Under the pieces are notes generated by a model, which worked only from the letters and a program-made list of their open reading frames with translations, did not search any database and had not been told where the DNA came from. A program made the position numbers and the translations under genes. This document shows, piece after piece, positions 1 through 7,083 of a DNA stretch of 64,000 bases. The stretch is from Brevibacillus agri. GTDB lineage: Bacteria > Bacillota > Bacilli > Brevibacillales > Brevibacillaceae. The stretch covers positions 1,851,501 to 1,915,500 of the forward strand of contig NZ_CP026363.1 of the NCBI RefSeq assembly GCF_004117055.1, written 5' to 3'. The stretch's first letter is position 1. Each line of letters begins with the position of its first letter.

Positions 1-1
1 T

Positions 2-523
2 GGCGAGCTTTCTTTGCCCGCCTGCGTGGACAAAACGAAGCTGTACGTGCTTGGACACAGCAAAGGCGGCGGAGATGCCATCCTGTTTGGCGCGAACAAT
101 CCGCATGTGACAGGCATCGTGACGTGGAACGGCATCGGCGACGTCAACCTGTTCGACGCAGCGCTGCGCAAACAAATCGAGGAAAATGGCGTCGGGTACA
201 TAGCGAATGCGCGCACCGGACAAAACATGCCGATTACGCGCGTCGTCATTGACGATGTCGACCAGAACCGGGACGAGTATGACATTTTGGCCAAAGTAGC
301 GACTATGGAAAAGCCGCTGTGCATCATTAGCGGAGAAAAAGATTTTGTCCGTCTGGTAGAGGCTGCCAAAAGAATCCACCAGGCTGCGAAAAACAGCGAG
401 CTGCACTGGATCGAAGGCGGCGACCATACATTTAACGCGCGTCATCCATTTGCGGGCACTTCGGCTCCGTTAGAGGAAGCGATCAAGCAGACGGCAGCTT
501 TTGTCCTCGCCCCGCGGACATAG
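2..523 (+). CDS. alpha/beta hydrolase family protein (3' part of gene)
   Basis: The reading frame is open from the left edge of the window, so the start codon and N-terminal half lie outside. The visible 173 residues carry the C-terminal part of an alpha/beta hydrolase: a strand followed by GHSKGG, the nucleophile elbow with the presumed catalytic Ser, then an Asp in the context ISGEKDF, and a late His in GGDHTF. These are in the order and spacing of the Ser-Asp-His triad. The family includes dienelactone hydrolase/BAAT-type esterases and peptidases; the substrate cannot be told from this fragment. A cimA gene follows 120 bases downstream with its own ribosome site, so the two need not be co-transcribed. 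Confidence 0.85.
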   Translation, partial: GELSLPACVDKTKLYVLGHSKGGGDAILFGANNPHVTGIVTWNGIGDVNLFDAALRKQIEENGVGYIANARTGQNMPITRVVIDDVDQNRDEYDILAKVATMEKPLCIISGEKDFVRLVEAAKRIHQAAKNSELHWIEGGDHTFNARHPFAGTSAPLEEAIKQTAAFVLAPRT

Positions 524-642
524 AAAAAGCCGCGATTTTCCTGCGTTTTCAATCCATTTAGGCTATGATATACTGGGTAACGTCTAAAGATTAAAATGAT
601 GTGATTATTCAGAAAAAAATCAGGAATAGGTGGAGAAGAAAC

Positions 643-2265
643 ATGAACAGCAAGGTGTATCTGTATGATACAACCCTGCGAGATGGGACGCAGGGAGAGG
701 GGATCAGCCTGTCGGTGGAAGACAAGATAAAGATCGCACTGCGGCTGGATCAGTTCGGCATTGATTTTATCGAAGGCGGCTGGCCGGGGAGCAATCCAAA
801 GGACATGGCGTTTTTTGAACGCATCCGCGAGGTTCCGCTCCAGCATGCCAAGGTGACCGCTTTCGGCAGCACCTGTCGACCGAATGTGGCGGCATCCGCG
901 GACGACAACCTGCAAGCCCTGATCGCAAGCGGCGTGCAGGCGGCGGCGATCTTCGGGAAGTCCTGGGACTTGCACGTCACAGACGCTTTGAAAACGACAC
1001 TGGAAGAAAACTTGCGCATGGTCGCCGATTCGGTGGCTTTTCTGAAACATAAAGGCTTGACGACGCTGTTTTTGGCGGAGCATTTTTTCGACGGCTACAA
1101 AGCAAACCCGCGCTATGCCCTGCGCGTGCTGGAAGCCGCCGAGGAAGCCGGAGCGGACTGGATCGTCCTCTGCGATACAAATGGCGGAAGCCTGCCGCAT
1201 GAAGTGTACGAGATCGTCAAGGCGGCTGTCGGTCATCTGCACACGCCGCTCGGCATCCACCCGCACAACGACAGCGGCGTAGCGGTAGCGAACGCGCTGG
1301 CGGCGGTGCAAGCCGGAGCCAAGCAAGTACAAGGGACGATCAACGGCATCGGGGAACGCTGTGGAAACGTCAACCTGATTTCTGTCGTGCCCAATCTGCA
1401 GCTCAAGCTCGGGTACGAATGCGTGAGCAGCGAGCAGCTTCAGGAGCTGACGCAACTGTCGCGCTACGTGGCGGAGATCGCCAACATGACGCTGCCTAAC
1501 AATCAGCCGTTTGTCGGGCACAGCGCCTTTGCGCACAAGGGCGGCATCCACGTCAGCGCGGTTCTGCGCGATCCGAAGACGTATGAGCACATCGAGCCGG
1601 AAAACATCGGCAACAAGCGCCGCGTGCTCGTCTCCGAGCTGGCCGGCCAAAGCAATCTGCTCGCCAAAATGGAAGAGCTGGAGATTGATTTGTCGCTGGA
1701 TCGGGAAAAGACCCGCGAGATCATCACGCGCATCAAAGAGCGCGAGTTCCAGGGCTACCAGTACGAGGGCGCGGAGGCTTCGCTCACGCTCATGCTGCTT
1801 GCGGCGGCGGGCAAGCTGAAAAATTTGTTCACGCTCGATTCTTTCAAAATTTTGATGGAAAAGGCAGCCGTCCAGTCGATCACGTCCGAGGCGACCGTCA
1901 AGCTGCGCGTAAATGGCGAGAGCGTCCATACGGCAGCGGACGGAAACGGCCCTGTCAATGCGCTGGACAACGCCATGCGCAAAGCGCTGGAGAGCTACTA
2001 CCCCTGTATCGCCAACATGCACCTCGCCGATTACAAGGTGCGTGTCCTGGATGAAAACGGGGCGACGGCAGCCAAGGTCCGCGTCCTGATCGAATCGGCG
2101 AGCAACGGCGAAAAGTGGAGCACGGTCGGCGTCTCGACCAACGTGATCGAAGCGAGCTGGGAGGCACTTGCGGACAGTATTCGCTACTTCTTGTGGAAGG
2201 AAGGCTGCGAGGAAGCGGGCCATCTGGCTTCTGCGGAAGCGCGGGTTGGGATCGTCAATCATTGA
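643..2265 (+). CDS. cimA: (R)-citramalate synthase
   Basis: This enzyme condenses pyruvate with acetyl-CoA to (R)-citramalate, the entry to a threonine-independent route to 2-oxobutanoate and isoleucine. The 540-aa protein has the HMGL-like TIM barrel beginning with DTTLRDGTQGEG (about residues 9-20), the metal-binding HPHND (His206 and His208), the GTINGIGERCGN loop, and a C-terminal LeuA-type dimer/allosteric domain from about residue 380. Overall length and the GEGISLS continuation of the first motif fit the CimA-type branch rather than LeuA. The frame can be extended upstream to a GTG at 601, but the ATG at 643 has a GGTGGAGAA ribosome site just before it and starts the conserved domain. 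A homocitrate/isopropylmalate synthase paralogue is the alternative. Confidence 0.9.
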   Translation: MNSKVYLYDTTLRDGTQGEGISLSVEDKIKIALRLDQFGIDFIEGGWPGSNPKDMAFFERIREVPLQHAKVTAFGSTCRPNVAASADDNLQALIASGVQAAAIFGKSWDLHVTDALKTTLEENLRMVADSVAFLKHKGLTTLFLAEHFFDGYKANPRYALRVLEAAEEAGADWIVLCDTNGGSLPHEVYEIVKAAVGHLHTPLGIHPHNDSGVAVANALAAVQAGAKQVQGTINGIGERCGNVNLISVVPNLQLKLGYECVSSEQLQELTQLSRYVAEIANMTLPNNQPFVGHSAFAHKGGIHVSAVLRDPKTYEHIEPENIGNKRRVLVSELAGQSNLLAKMEELEIDLSLDREKTREIITRIKEREFQGYQYEGAEASLTLMLLAAAGKLKNLFTLDSFKILMEKAAVQSITSEATVKLRVNGESVHTAADGNGPVNALDNAMRKALESYYPCIANMHLADYKVRVLDENGATAAKVRVLIESASNGEKWSTVGVSTNVIEASWEALADSIRYFLWKEGCEEAGHLASAEARVGIVNH

Positions 2266-2352
2266 CCGTCCTACGGGATGGAAAGCCTTGTTGACCGCGC
2301 GCGAGCGGTAGCACGTTAAGCGCGTTTAACGCGTTCCCCCCGTTTACTCGTT

Positions 2353-2449
2353 AAAAAAAGACCAGCAAAGCTCCGGGGAGCTGCTCTCTTTTTGTCAGCT
2401 ACATCTGACAGGGGGAGAGCGGCTCGGGTGAGAGCGAGCTGGTCTTTTT
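2353..2449. terminator. large bidirectional terminator-like stem-loop between cimA and the XRE regulator
   Basis: The arms AAAGACCAGC (2357-2366) and GCTGGTCTTT (2438-2447) pair perfectly around a 71-base loop. They are flanked by an A-run on the left and a T-run on the right, so they can end transcripts arriving from either of the two convergent genes. The loop holds further short inverted repeats. Confidence 0.6.
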
Positions 2450-2466
2450 GTTTGGCGTTTGCCTGC

Positions 2467-3330
2467 TCAGTCGGCTGTCTCCGAAGCAGGCCGATCAATC
2501 AGTTGGCGCAGCTTCGTTTCCGTCGAGGACTGGGGATCTGGCGTGTAGATGCTGCAACGCAGGTCAGCGCTGCCCTGCACTTGCAGGGAGGTCAGATGGA
2601 ACTGCATTTTTCCGGCCTTGGCGTGGCGAAATTCAAGCAACACCTCGGGGGCGGAGCTGACGTGGCTCTGCTCCCAGAGCGTTTGGAAATCGGGGTGAAC
2701 TTTTTTCATTTCAGTCAAAAAATGCGCGTACCATTCGTCCTCGACGTACTGCCCGTAGTACGCCCGGAAAATCGCGAGAAAACCACTGACGAAATGCTCC
2801 CAGTTGACGGCGAGCCGCCGCAGCTCTTTTCGCGTGAACAGCAGCCGGATCAGGTTGCGCTCTTCAAAAGGAATTTGCTCGAAGTCGAGAAAGACGTGCG
2901 CCGCGGCGTTGTTCCAGCCGACGATGTGCAGTCGCCTGTCGGAGATGATCGTCGGACAGGAGCGCAGCTCGTGCAAAATTCTTTCCAGCGCGGGGCTGAT
3001 CTGCGGCGGTTCTTCTTTTTGCAGGCTCGTGCCAATGCCCGTCCCGCTTTCCAGCGCCAGCGCGTACAAATATTTGCGCTCGTCGACCGTCAGTTGCAGC
3101 GCTTTGGATACGGCGTCCAGCACAGAAGGAGAGACTTTGATGTCCCTGCCTTGCTCCAGCCACGTGTACCAGGTGGAGCTGACGCCCGCCAACTGCGCCA
3201 CTTCCTCGCGGCGCAACCCGGGTGTCCGGCGGCGGGTGCCAGGGGCGAGGCCGACTGATTGCGGGAGAATTTTGGCGCGCTGCGCTTTTAAAAACGACGA
3301 GAGAGCCTGCAGGCGTGTCTGATTGTTCAT
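2467..3330 (-). CDS. XRE-family regulator with MmyB-like ligand-binding domain
   Basis: This is a 287-aa DNA-binding regulator. Residues about 10-65 form a helix-turn-helix of the XRE type (TRRRTPGLRREEVAQLAGVS, then a WYTWLEQGRDI recognition region), and the remaining 200 residues resemble the MmyB-like ligand-binding domain (PAS-like fold) found in many Actinobacteria and Bacilli. Such proteins often repress an adjacent oxidoreductase or lipid gene and are thought to bind a fatty-acid-like ligand; the ligand here is unknown. The ATG at 3330 has a GGAGGCGG ribosome site. The gene is divergent from a lone FabF-like synthase, with direct repeats between the two genes, which suggests control of that gene. 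Confidence 0.88.
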   Translation of the reverse strand: MNNQTRLQALSSFLKAQRAKILPQSVGLAPGTRRRTPGLRREEVAQLAGVSSTWYTWLEQGRDIKVSPSVLDAVSKALQLTVDERKYLYALALESGTGIGTSLQKEEPPQISPALERILHELRSCPTIISDRRLHIVGWNNAAAHVFLDFEQIPFEERNLIRLLFTRKELRRLAVNWEHFVSGFLAIFRAYYGQYVEDEWYAHFLTEMKKVHPDFQTLWEQSHVSSAPEVLLEFRHAKAGKMQFHLTSLQVQGSADLRCSIYTPDPQSSTETKLRQLIDRPASETAD

Positions 3331-3343
3331 AGCCGCCTCCTAT

Positions 3344-3410
3344 CCTGGTCTTTTAGCCCAAGCTGTTACTTGTTATACTAGGATAAACAAAAACTTGTAA
3401 TAGGATAACA
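3344..3410. promoter_or_regulatory. candidate operator/promoter region with direct repeats
   Basis: The spacer between the divergent XRE and FabF-like genes contains two near copies of one sequence: ACTTGTTATACTAGGATAA at 3368-3386 and ACTTGTAATAGGATAA at 3393-3408. A further TATCCT, inverted, lies near 3350. Repeated AGGATAA blocks over -10-like TATACT/TAGGAT sequences are what one expects for a local repressor site. No regulator footprint is known for this site. Confidence 0.4.
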
Positions 3411-3456
3411 CGTGCGACAAGATGGTTTCCATAAGGACTTGCAAAGGAGGATAACC

Positions 3457-4695
3457 ATGGAAAAAGTAGTGGTTACAGGGATGGGCGTCATTTCGCCTGT
3501 CGGCAGCGACGTACAGCAGTTTTGGAGCAGCTTGACGCAAGGAAAATCAGGCATTTCGCAAATTGATAGATTCGATACATCGCGGTTCAAAACGAAAATC
3601 GCCGGACTCGTCCGCGACTTCGATCCGGAGGCTCGCTTCGGGCGCAAAGAGGCGCGGCGCATGGACCGCTTTTGCCAGTTCGCCATCGCGGCTACGGATG
3701 AAGCGCTGGAAGACGCGGGGCTTAGGCTGGAAGAGTGCGACCGCGAGCGGGTGGGCGTCTACGTCGGCTCCGGCATCGGCGGCGTGCAGACGCTTCTGGA
3801 GCAGCACGACATGCTGCGCAACCGAGGACCGGAGCGGATCAGCCCGACGCTCGTGCCGATGCTGATTTCCAACATTGCGCCAGCCATGATTAGCATCAAG
3901 TACGGCATCTACGGCCCGACCATGTCGCCTGTCACAGCCTGCTCGATCGGCAACACGGCGATTGGCGAAGCGTTTCGCCTCATTCGCTCCGGCCGGGCAG
4001 ATGTCGTCATTGCCGGAGGAACCGAGGCCGCGATCAACGAGGTGTCGCTGGCAAGCTTCAGCAACGCCACGGCCTTGTCCACGCGAAACGACGATCCGAC
4101 AGCCGCGAGCCGGCCGTTCGACGCGAAGCGGGATGGCTTCGTCATGGCAGAAGGCGCAGGCATCCTCATTCTGGAATCGCTTTCGCATGCGCTGAGACGC
4201 GACGCTCGCATTTACGCAGAGGTCATCGGCTACGGCGCCAGCTCGGACGCCTACCACATGGTCGCGACCCATCCGGAAGGCATCGGGCCGTACCGGGCGA
4301 TGAAGTGGGCGCTGGAAGAAGCAGGCATCCAGCCGGGCGAGGTAGACGTCATCAGCGCCCACGCCACCAGCACCGAAATCGGGGACCGCTCGGAGACGTT
4401 GGCGATCAAGCGTTTGTTCGGCGAGCACGCAAAGCGCATCCCGATCACGGCAAACAAGTCGATGACGGGGCATATGTTTGGCGCAGCCGGAGGCGCAGAA
4501 GCCATCGCCCTGGTCAAAAGCCTCCAGGAGGGAATCGTGCCGCCGACGATCAACCAAGAGGAGCGCGACCCGGTCTGCGATCTCGACTACGTACCGAACA
4601 CAGCCCGCCAGATGCCGCTGAACATCGGGATGTCCAACTCCTTTGGCTTTGGCGGCCATAATGCGGTGATTGTTTTGCGGAAGTACGAGGGGTAA
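3457..4695 (+). CDS. beta-ketoacyl-ACP synthase II-like enzyme (FabF family), stand-alone copy
   Basis: FabF-type enzymes elongate acyl-ACP by decarboxylative condensation with malonyl-ACP. The 412-aa protein begins MEKVVVTGMGVISPVG and carries the full Cys-His-His triad: Cys162 in TACSIGNT, His302 in SAHATST, and His339 in MTGHMFGAAGG. The start at 3457 is chosen for the AAAGGAGG ribosome site 6 bases upstream; an upstream GTG at 3412 lacks one. It is not inside a fab operon: the neighbours are a divergent XRE regulator and, after a terminator, a drug exporter. It may therefore be a second FabF with a specialised or inducible role rather than the housekeeping enzyme. Confidence 0.92.
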   Translation: MEKVVVTGMGVISPVGSDVQQFWSSLTQGKSGISQIDRFDTSRFKTKIAGLVRDFDPEARFGRKEARRMDRFCQFAIAATDEALEDAGLRLEECDRERVGVYVGSGIGGVQTLLEQHDMLRNRGPERISPTLVPMLISNIAPAMISIKYGIYGPTMSPVTACSIGNTAIGEAFRLIRSGRADVVIAGGTEAAINEVSLASFSNATALSTRNDDPTAASRPFDAKRDGFVMAEGAGILILESLSHALRRDARIYAEVIGYGASSDAYHMVATHPEGIGPYRAMKWALEEAGIQPGEVDVISAHATSTEIGDRSETLAIKRLFGEHAKRIPITANKSMTGHMFGAAGGAEAIALVKSLQEGIVPPTINQEERDPVCDLDYVPNTARQMPLNIGMSNSFGFGGHNAVIVLRKYEG

Positions 4696-4705
4696 GATGG
4701 AGTTT

Positions 4706-4745
4706 TTCGGAACCTTTCCAAGTTGTTTGGGGAGGTTCTTTTTTG
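4706..4745 (+). terminator. rho-independent terminator after the fabF-like gene
   Basis: GGAACCTTTCC and GGGGAGGTTC form a short stem with a TTGTTT loop, followed by a run of T. Confidence 0.75.
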
Positions 4746-5090
4746 TGTCGTGGCAAATTTAAACAAAGAAATCTTAATCCGGTTTCAAAATAGCAAGGAA
4801 CCGATTGCCCCGTTTTTTGAACTTCAAGGAGTGATTCGTATCGACTTGCGAATTGGTTTAGTGATTGGCAGGAATCTTGATGTGCGGAAAATGAGAGAAA
4901 GATTATAGAGCCAGCCTGCTAATCGGGAAAGCCCCAAAACCGAGCACACACCCGAAAGCTGCCGATGTACAAAGAGTGACTGCTTCCATCCCCTCACCCG
5001 GAATGCCATCTGGAAAAAGTCTGCAGATTAACGAAGAAACCCAATCCACGAAAACGTAGACGATCAAACCAGAACCGAAAAAGGGGAATC
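4746..5090. other. intergenic stretch without a supported gene
   Basis: About 345 bases hold a short open frame (4723-4908) with no ribosome site, no recognisable family and a start inside the preceding terminator. No RNA gene or repeat was seen. The exporter's AAAGGGG ribosome site lies at its right end. Confidence 0.5.
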
Positions 5091-5094
5091 ATGC

Positions 5095-6591
5095 ATGGCA
5101 AGCGAGCAGCGAGTCAAAGAAACAAACATCCACCGGGCACCGATTCTCGGTGTCATCATTGCTGGCGCGATTGCGGCCCTGCTCAACCAGACGCTTCTCA
5201 ACGTCGCTCTGCCCAAGCTGATGGAGCAGTTCCACATCACCACCTCGACCGCGCAATGGGTCATCACCATCTACATGCTGGTCAACGGCGTCCTGATCCC
5301 TACCACCGCTTTTTTGATGGAAAAATACACGACCAGGCAGTTGTTCATTTCCGCGATGAGCCTCTTTGCCGCGGGAACCCTCGTCTGCGGCATCGCGCCC
5401 AGCTTCGCCATCATGCTGCTCGGACGAGTCGTGCAGGCAGCGGGGGCAGGCATCCTCATGCCGCTCATGACCAACGTCATTTTCAACCTGTTCCCCGCAG
5501 AGCGCCGCGGCTCGGCTATGGGGATCGTCGGCATCACCATGGTATTTGCCCCGGCGATTGGCCCGACCTTATCCGGCTGGATCGTCGAGCATTACTTCTG
5601 GCGCCTGCTGTTTTTCGTCGTGTTGCCGATCGCCCTGATCGTTTTGCTCGTTTCGTTTTTCATCCTGAAAAACGTGACCGCGACAGCCAATCCGAAGCTG
5701 GACTTCTGGGGAGTCGTGCTGTCGACAGTCGGCTTCGGCGGGCTGCTGTACGGCTTCAGCACGGCTGGCGGAGCGGGGTGGAGAAGTACCGAGGTCATCC
5801 TCATGCTGCTCATCGGCTGTATCAGCCTGGCCGCCTTTGTCTGGCGGCAGTTGTCCATCGACCATGCCATGCTCGAGTTTCGCATTTTCCAGACCCCGGC
5901 CTATACGCTGGCCGTGCTCATCAGCCTATTGGTCAACATGTCGCTCTACTCGGGCATGATCTTGCTTCCGGTCTACGTGCAAAACATCCTGCACTTTACT
6001 CCTGTGCAGTCAGGTCTGCTGCTTTTGCCGGGGAGCATTCTTATAGGCATCATGTCGCCGATTACGGGCAAGCTGTTTGACAAGTTTGGCGCCAAATGGC
6101 TCGCCTGGATCGGGCTTGTCATCACCATCGTCACGACCTACGGCTTTACGAAGCTGAGCCTGTCTACTAGCTACAGCTACCTGGTCACGTTGTACACGGT
6201 GCGCATGTTCGGGCTGTCCATGCTGATGATGCCGGTAATGACGTCCGGACTGAATGCGCTGCCGCTGCGGCTGAACCCGCACGGGACCGCCATGTCCAAC
6301 ACGGTCAACGCCATCGGGGGAGCGCTTGGCACGGCGCTGTTTGTCACGATCATGACGACGAAAAGCGCCGCCCACATGGCAGACATTGTACGAAGCCAGC
6401 ACCTCAATCCGACCGATCTGGCACAGATGGAGCTGGCGACGAAGCAAGGAATCGCCATGGGGACGAACGACGCCTTCTGGATCGCCACGCTGTTTACCGT
6501 CATCGCCCTGATTTTGGCGCTGTTTTTGCGCAACAACACGCCACGTCCGGAAAAGGTAACCGCGAAAAAGCGAGTGCCCCAGCTCTCGTAA
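5095..6591 (+). CDS. DHA2-family MFS exporter (EmrB/QacA type, 14 TM)
   Basis: This is a drug:H+ antiporter of the major facilitator superfamily. The 498-aa sequence has about 14 hydrophobic helices and the DHA2 hallmarks: an N-terminal LNQTLLNVALPKLMEQF helix, the motif-A region after TM2 (MEKYTTRQLF), and motif C in TM5 (GITMVFAPAIGPTLSGWIVE). It is close in style to the LmrB/YhcA/MdtP group of Bacilli, so lincosamide or other amphiphile export is plausible, but specificity is not readable. Two overlapping ATGs (5091 and 5095) follow an AAAAAGGGG ribosome site; only the one at 5095 is in frame. No TetR/MarR partner is adjacent. Confidence 0.92.
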   Translation: MASEQRVKETNIHRAPILGVIIAGAIAALLNQTLLNVALPKLMEQFHITTSTAQWVITIYMLVNGVLIPTTAFLMEKYTTRQLFISAMSLFAAGTLVCGIAPSFAIMLLGRVVQAAGAGILMPLMTNVIFNLFPAERRGSAMGIVGITMVFAPAIGPTLSGWIVEHYFWRLLFFVVLPIALIVLLVSFFILKNVTATANPKLDFWGVVLSTVGFGGLLYGFSTAGGAGWRSTEVILMLLIGCISLAAFVWRQLSIDHAMLEFRIFQTPAYTLAVLISLLVNMSLYSGMILLPVYVQNILHFTPVQSGLLLLPGSILIGIMSPITGKLFDKFGAKWLAWIGLVITIVTTYGFTKLSLSTSYSYLVTLYTVRMFGLSMLMMPVMTSGLNALPLRLNPHGTAMSNTVNAIGGALGTALFVTIMTTKSAAHMADIVRSQHLNPTDLAQMELATKQGIAMGTNDAFWIATLFTVIALILALFLRNNTPRPEKVTAKKRVPQLS

Positions 6592-6631
6592 CTAACGCGA
6601 TTCTTCTGCTGAAAGGCTGCGACGATAGCCT

Positions 6632-6704
6632 TGGCGAGCGGGTGAGGGTGAAGGGGCGAGGGTGAGCGAGTGAGAGTAAGCGAGAGTGAGTACGAGCGAG
6701 TACA
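6632..6704. repeat. degenerate GAG-rich short tandem repeat
   Basis: About 70 bases consist of variants of a 6-8-base unit (GCGAGN, GTGAGN, GAGTAAGC) in tandem between the exporter and the DUF1128 gene. There is no open frame across it with a start site. Confidence 0.55.
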
Positions 6705-6761
6705 ACAGTGCGATCCCGACCAAACAAGCAGCTACCAAGATGCGAACCGGACACACCCAGC

Positions 6762-6797
6762 AAAAAAGCGCCGCTTCCCAAACGGGAGGCGACGCTT
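6762..6797 (-). terminator. terminator of the DUF1128 gene
   Basis: Read on the minus strand, an arm GCGTCGCCTCCCG pairs with GGGAAGCGGCGC around a short loop and is followed by TTTTTT. It lies 26 bases past the stop of the minus-strand DUF1128 gene. Confidence 0.8.
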
Positions 6798-6822
6798 CAA
6801 CCTACTTCATCCGATATGTTCG

Positions 6823-7053
6823 CTAGGACTGCTTTCGCATTGCACCCAATTCTTCCACGATCGCCGTCATCTCATTGATGCCGAACGCCGTTTTTTTCTG
6901 CACCATGTTGTACAAGTACAACAGGTCCTCGTAATGAACAAGGTCAAAATCTTCCGCGCGCATGACGGCCGTGTTCGCCATGTTCAGCTTCGCTTTGATG
7001 CCTTCGATCAGCACCGCCAAATTTTCCTGGGTCGCCTCTTTCAAATCTGCCAT
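6823..7053 (-). CDS. UPF0435 / DUF1128 family protein (YfkK-like)
   Basis: This is a small acidic-basic mixed protein of 76 aa, the usual length of the Bacilli-restricted UPF0435 family (YfkK in Bacillus subtilis). Its function is unknown. Recognisable segments are NLAVLIEGIKAKLNMAN, LVHYEDLLYLYNMVQKK and a C-terminal INEMTAIVEELG. The start at 7053 (MADLKEATQ) follows a GGAGAGGAG ribosome site; an in-frame start 18 bases further up lacks one. It lies 30 bases downstream of the U32 protein gene on the same strand, so they may share a transcript. Confidence 0.85.
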   Translation of the reverse strand: MADLKEATQENLAVLIEGIKAKLNMANTAVMRAEDFDLVHYEDLLYLYNMVQKKTAFGINEMTAIVEELGAMRKQS

Positions 7054-7083
7054 GGTTGGTCTCCTCTCCAAAAACGCTGCTAG

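Noticed and set aside
442..2262. A 606-codon open frame on the minus strand opposite cimA, and similar long antisense frames (19023-20624, 24741-26669, 57204-58808, 41794-43779)
   Set aside because: Their translations are Arg/His/Gln/Leu-rich without any family, and they mirror strong genes on the other strand; GC-rich third codon positions cause such shadows.
4723..4908. Short frame between the fabF-like and exporter genes
   Set aside because: It starts inside the terminator, has no ribosome site and no recognisable family.
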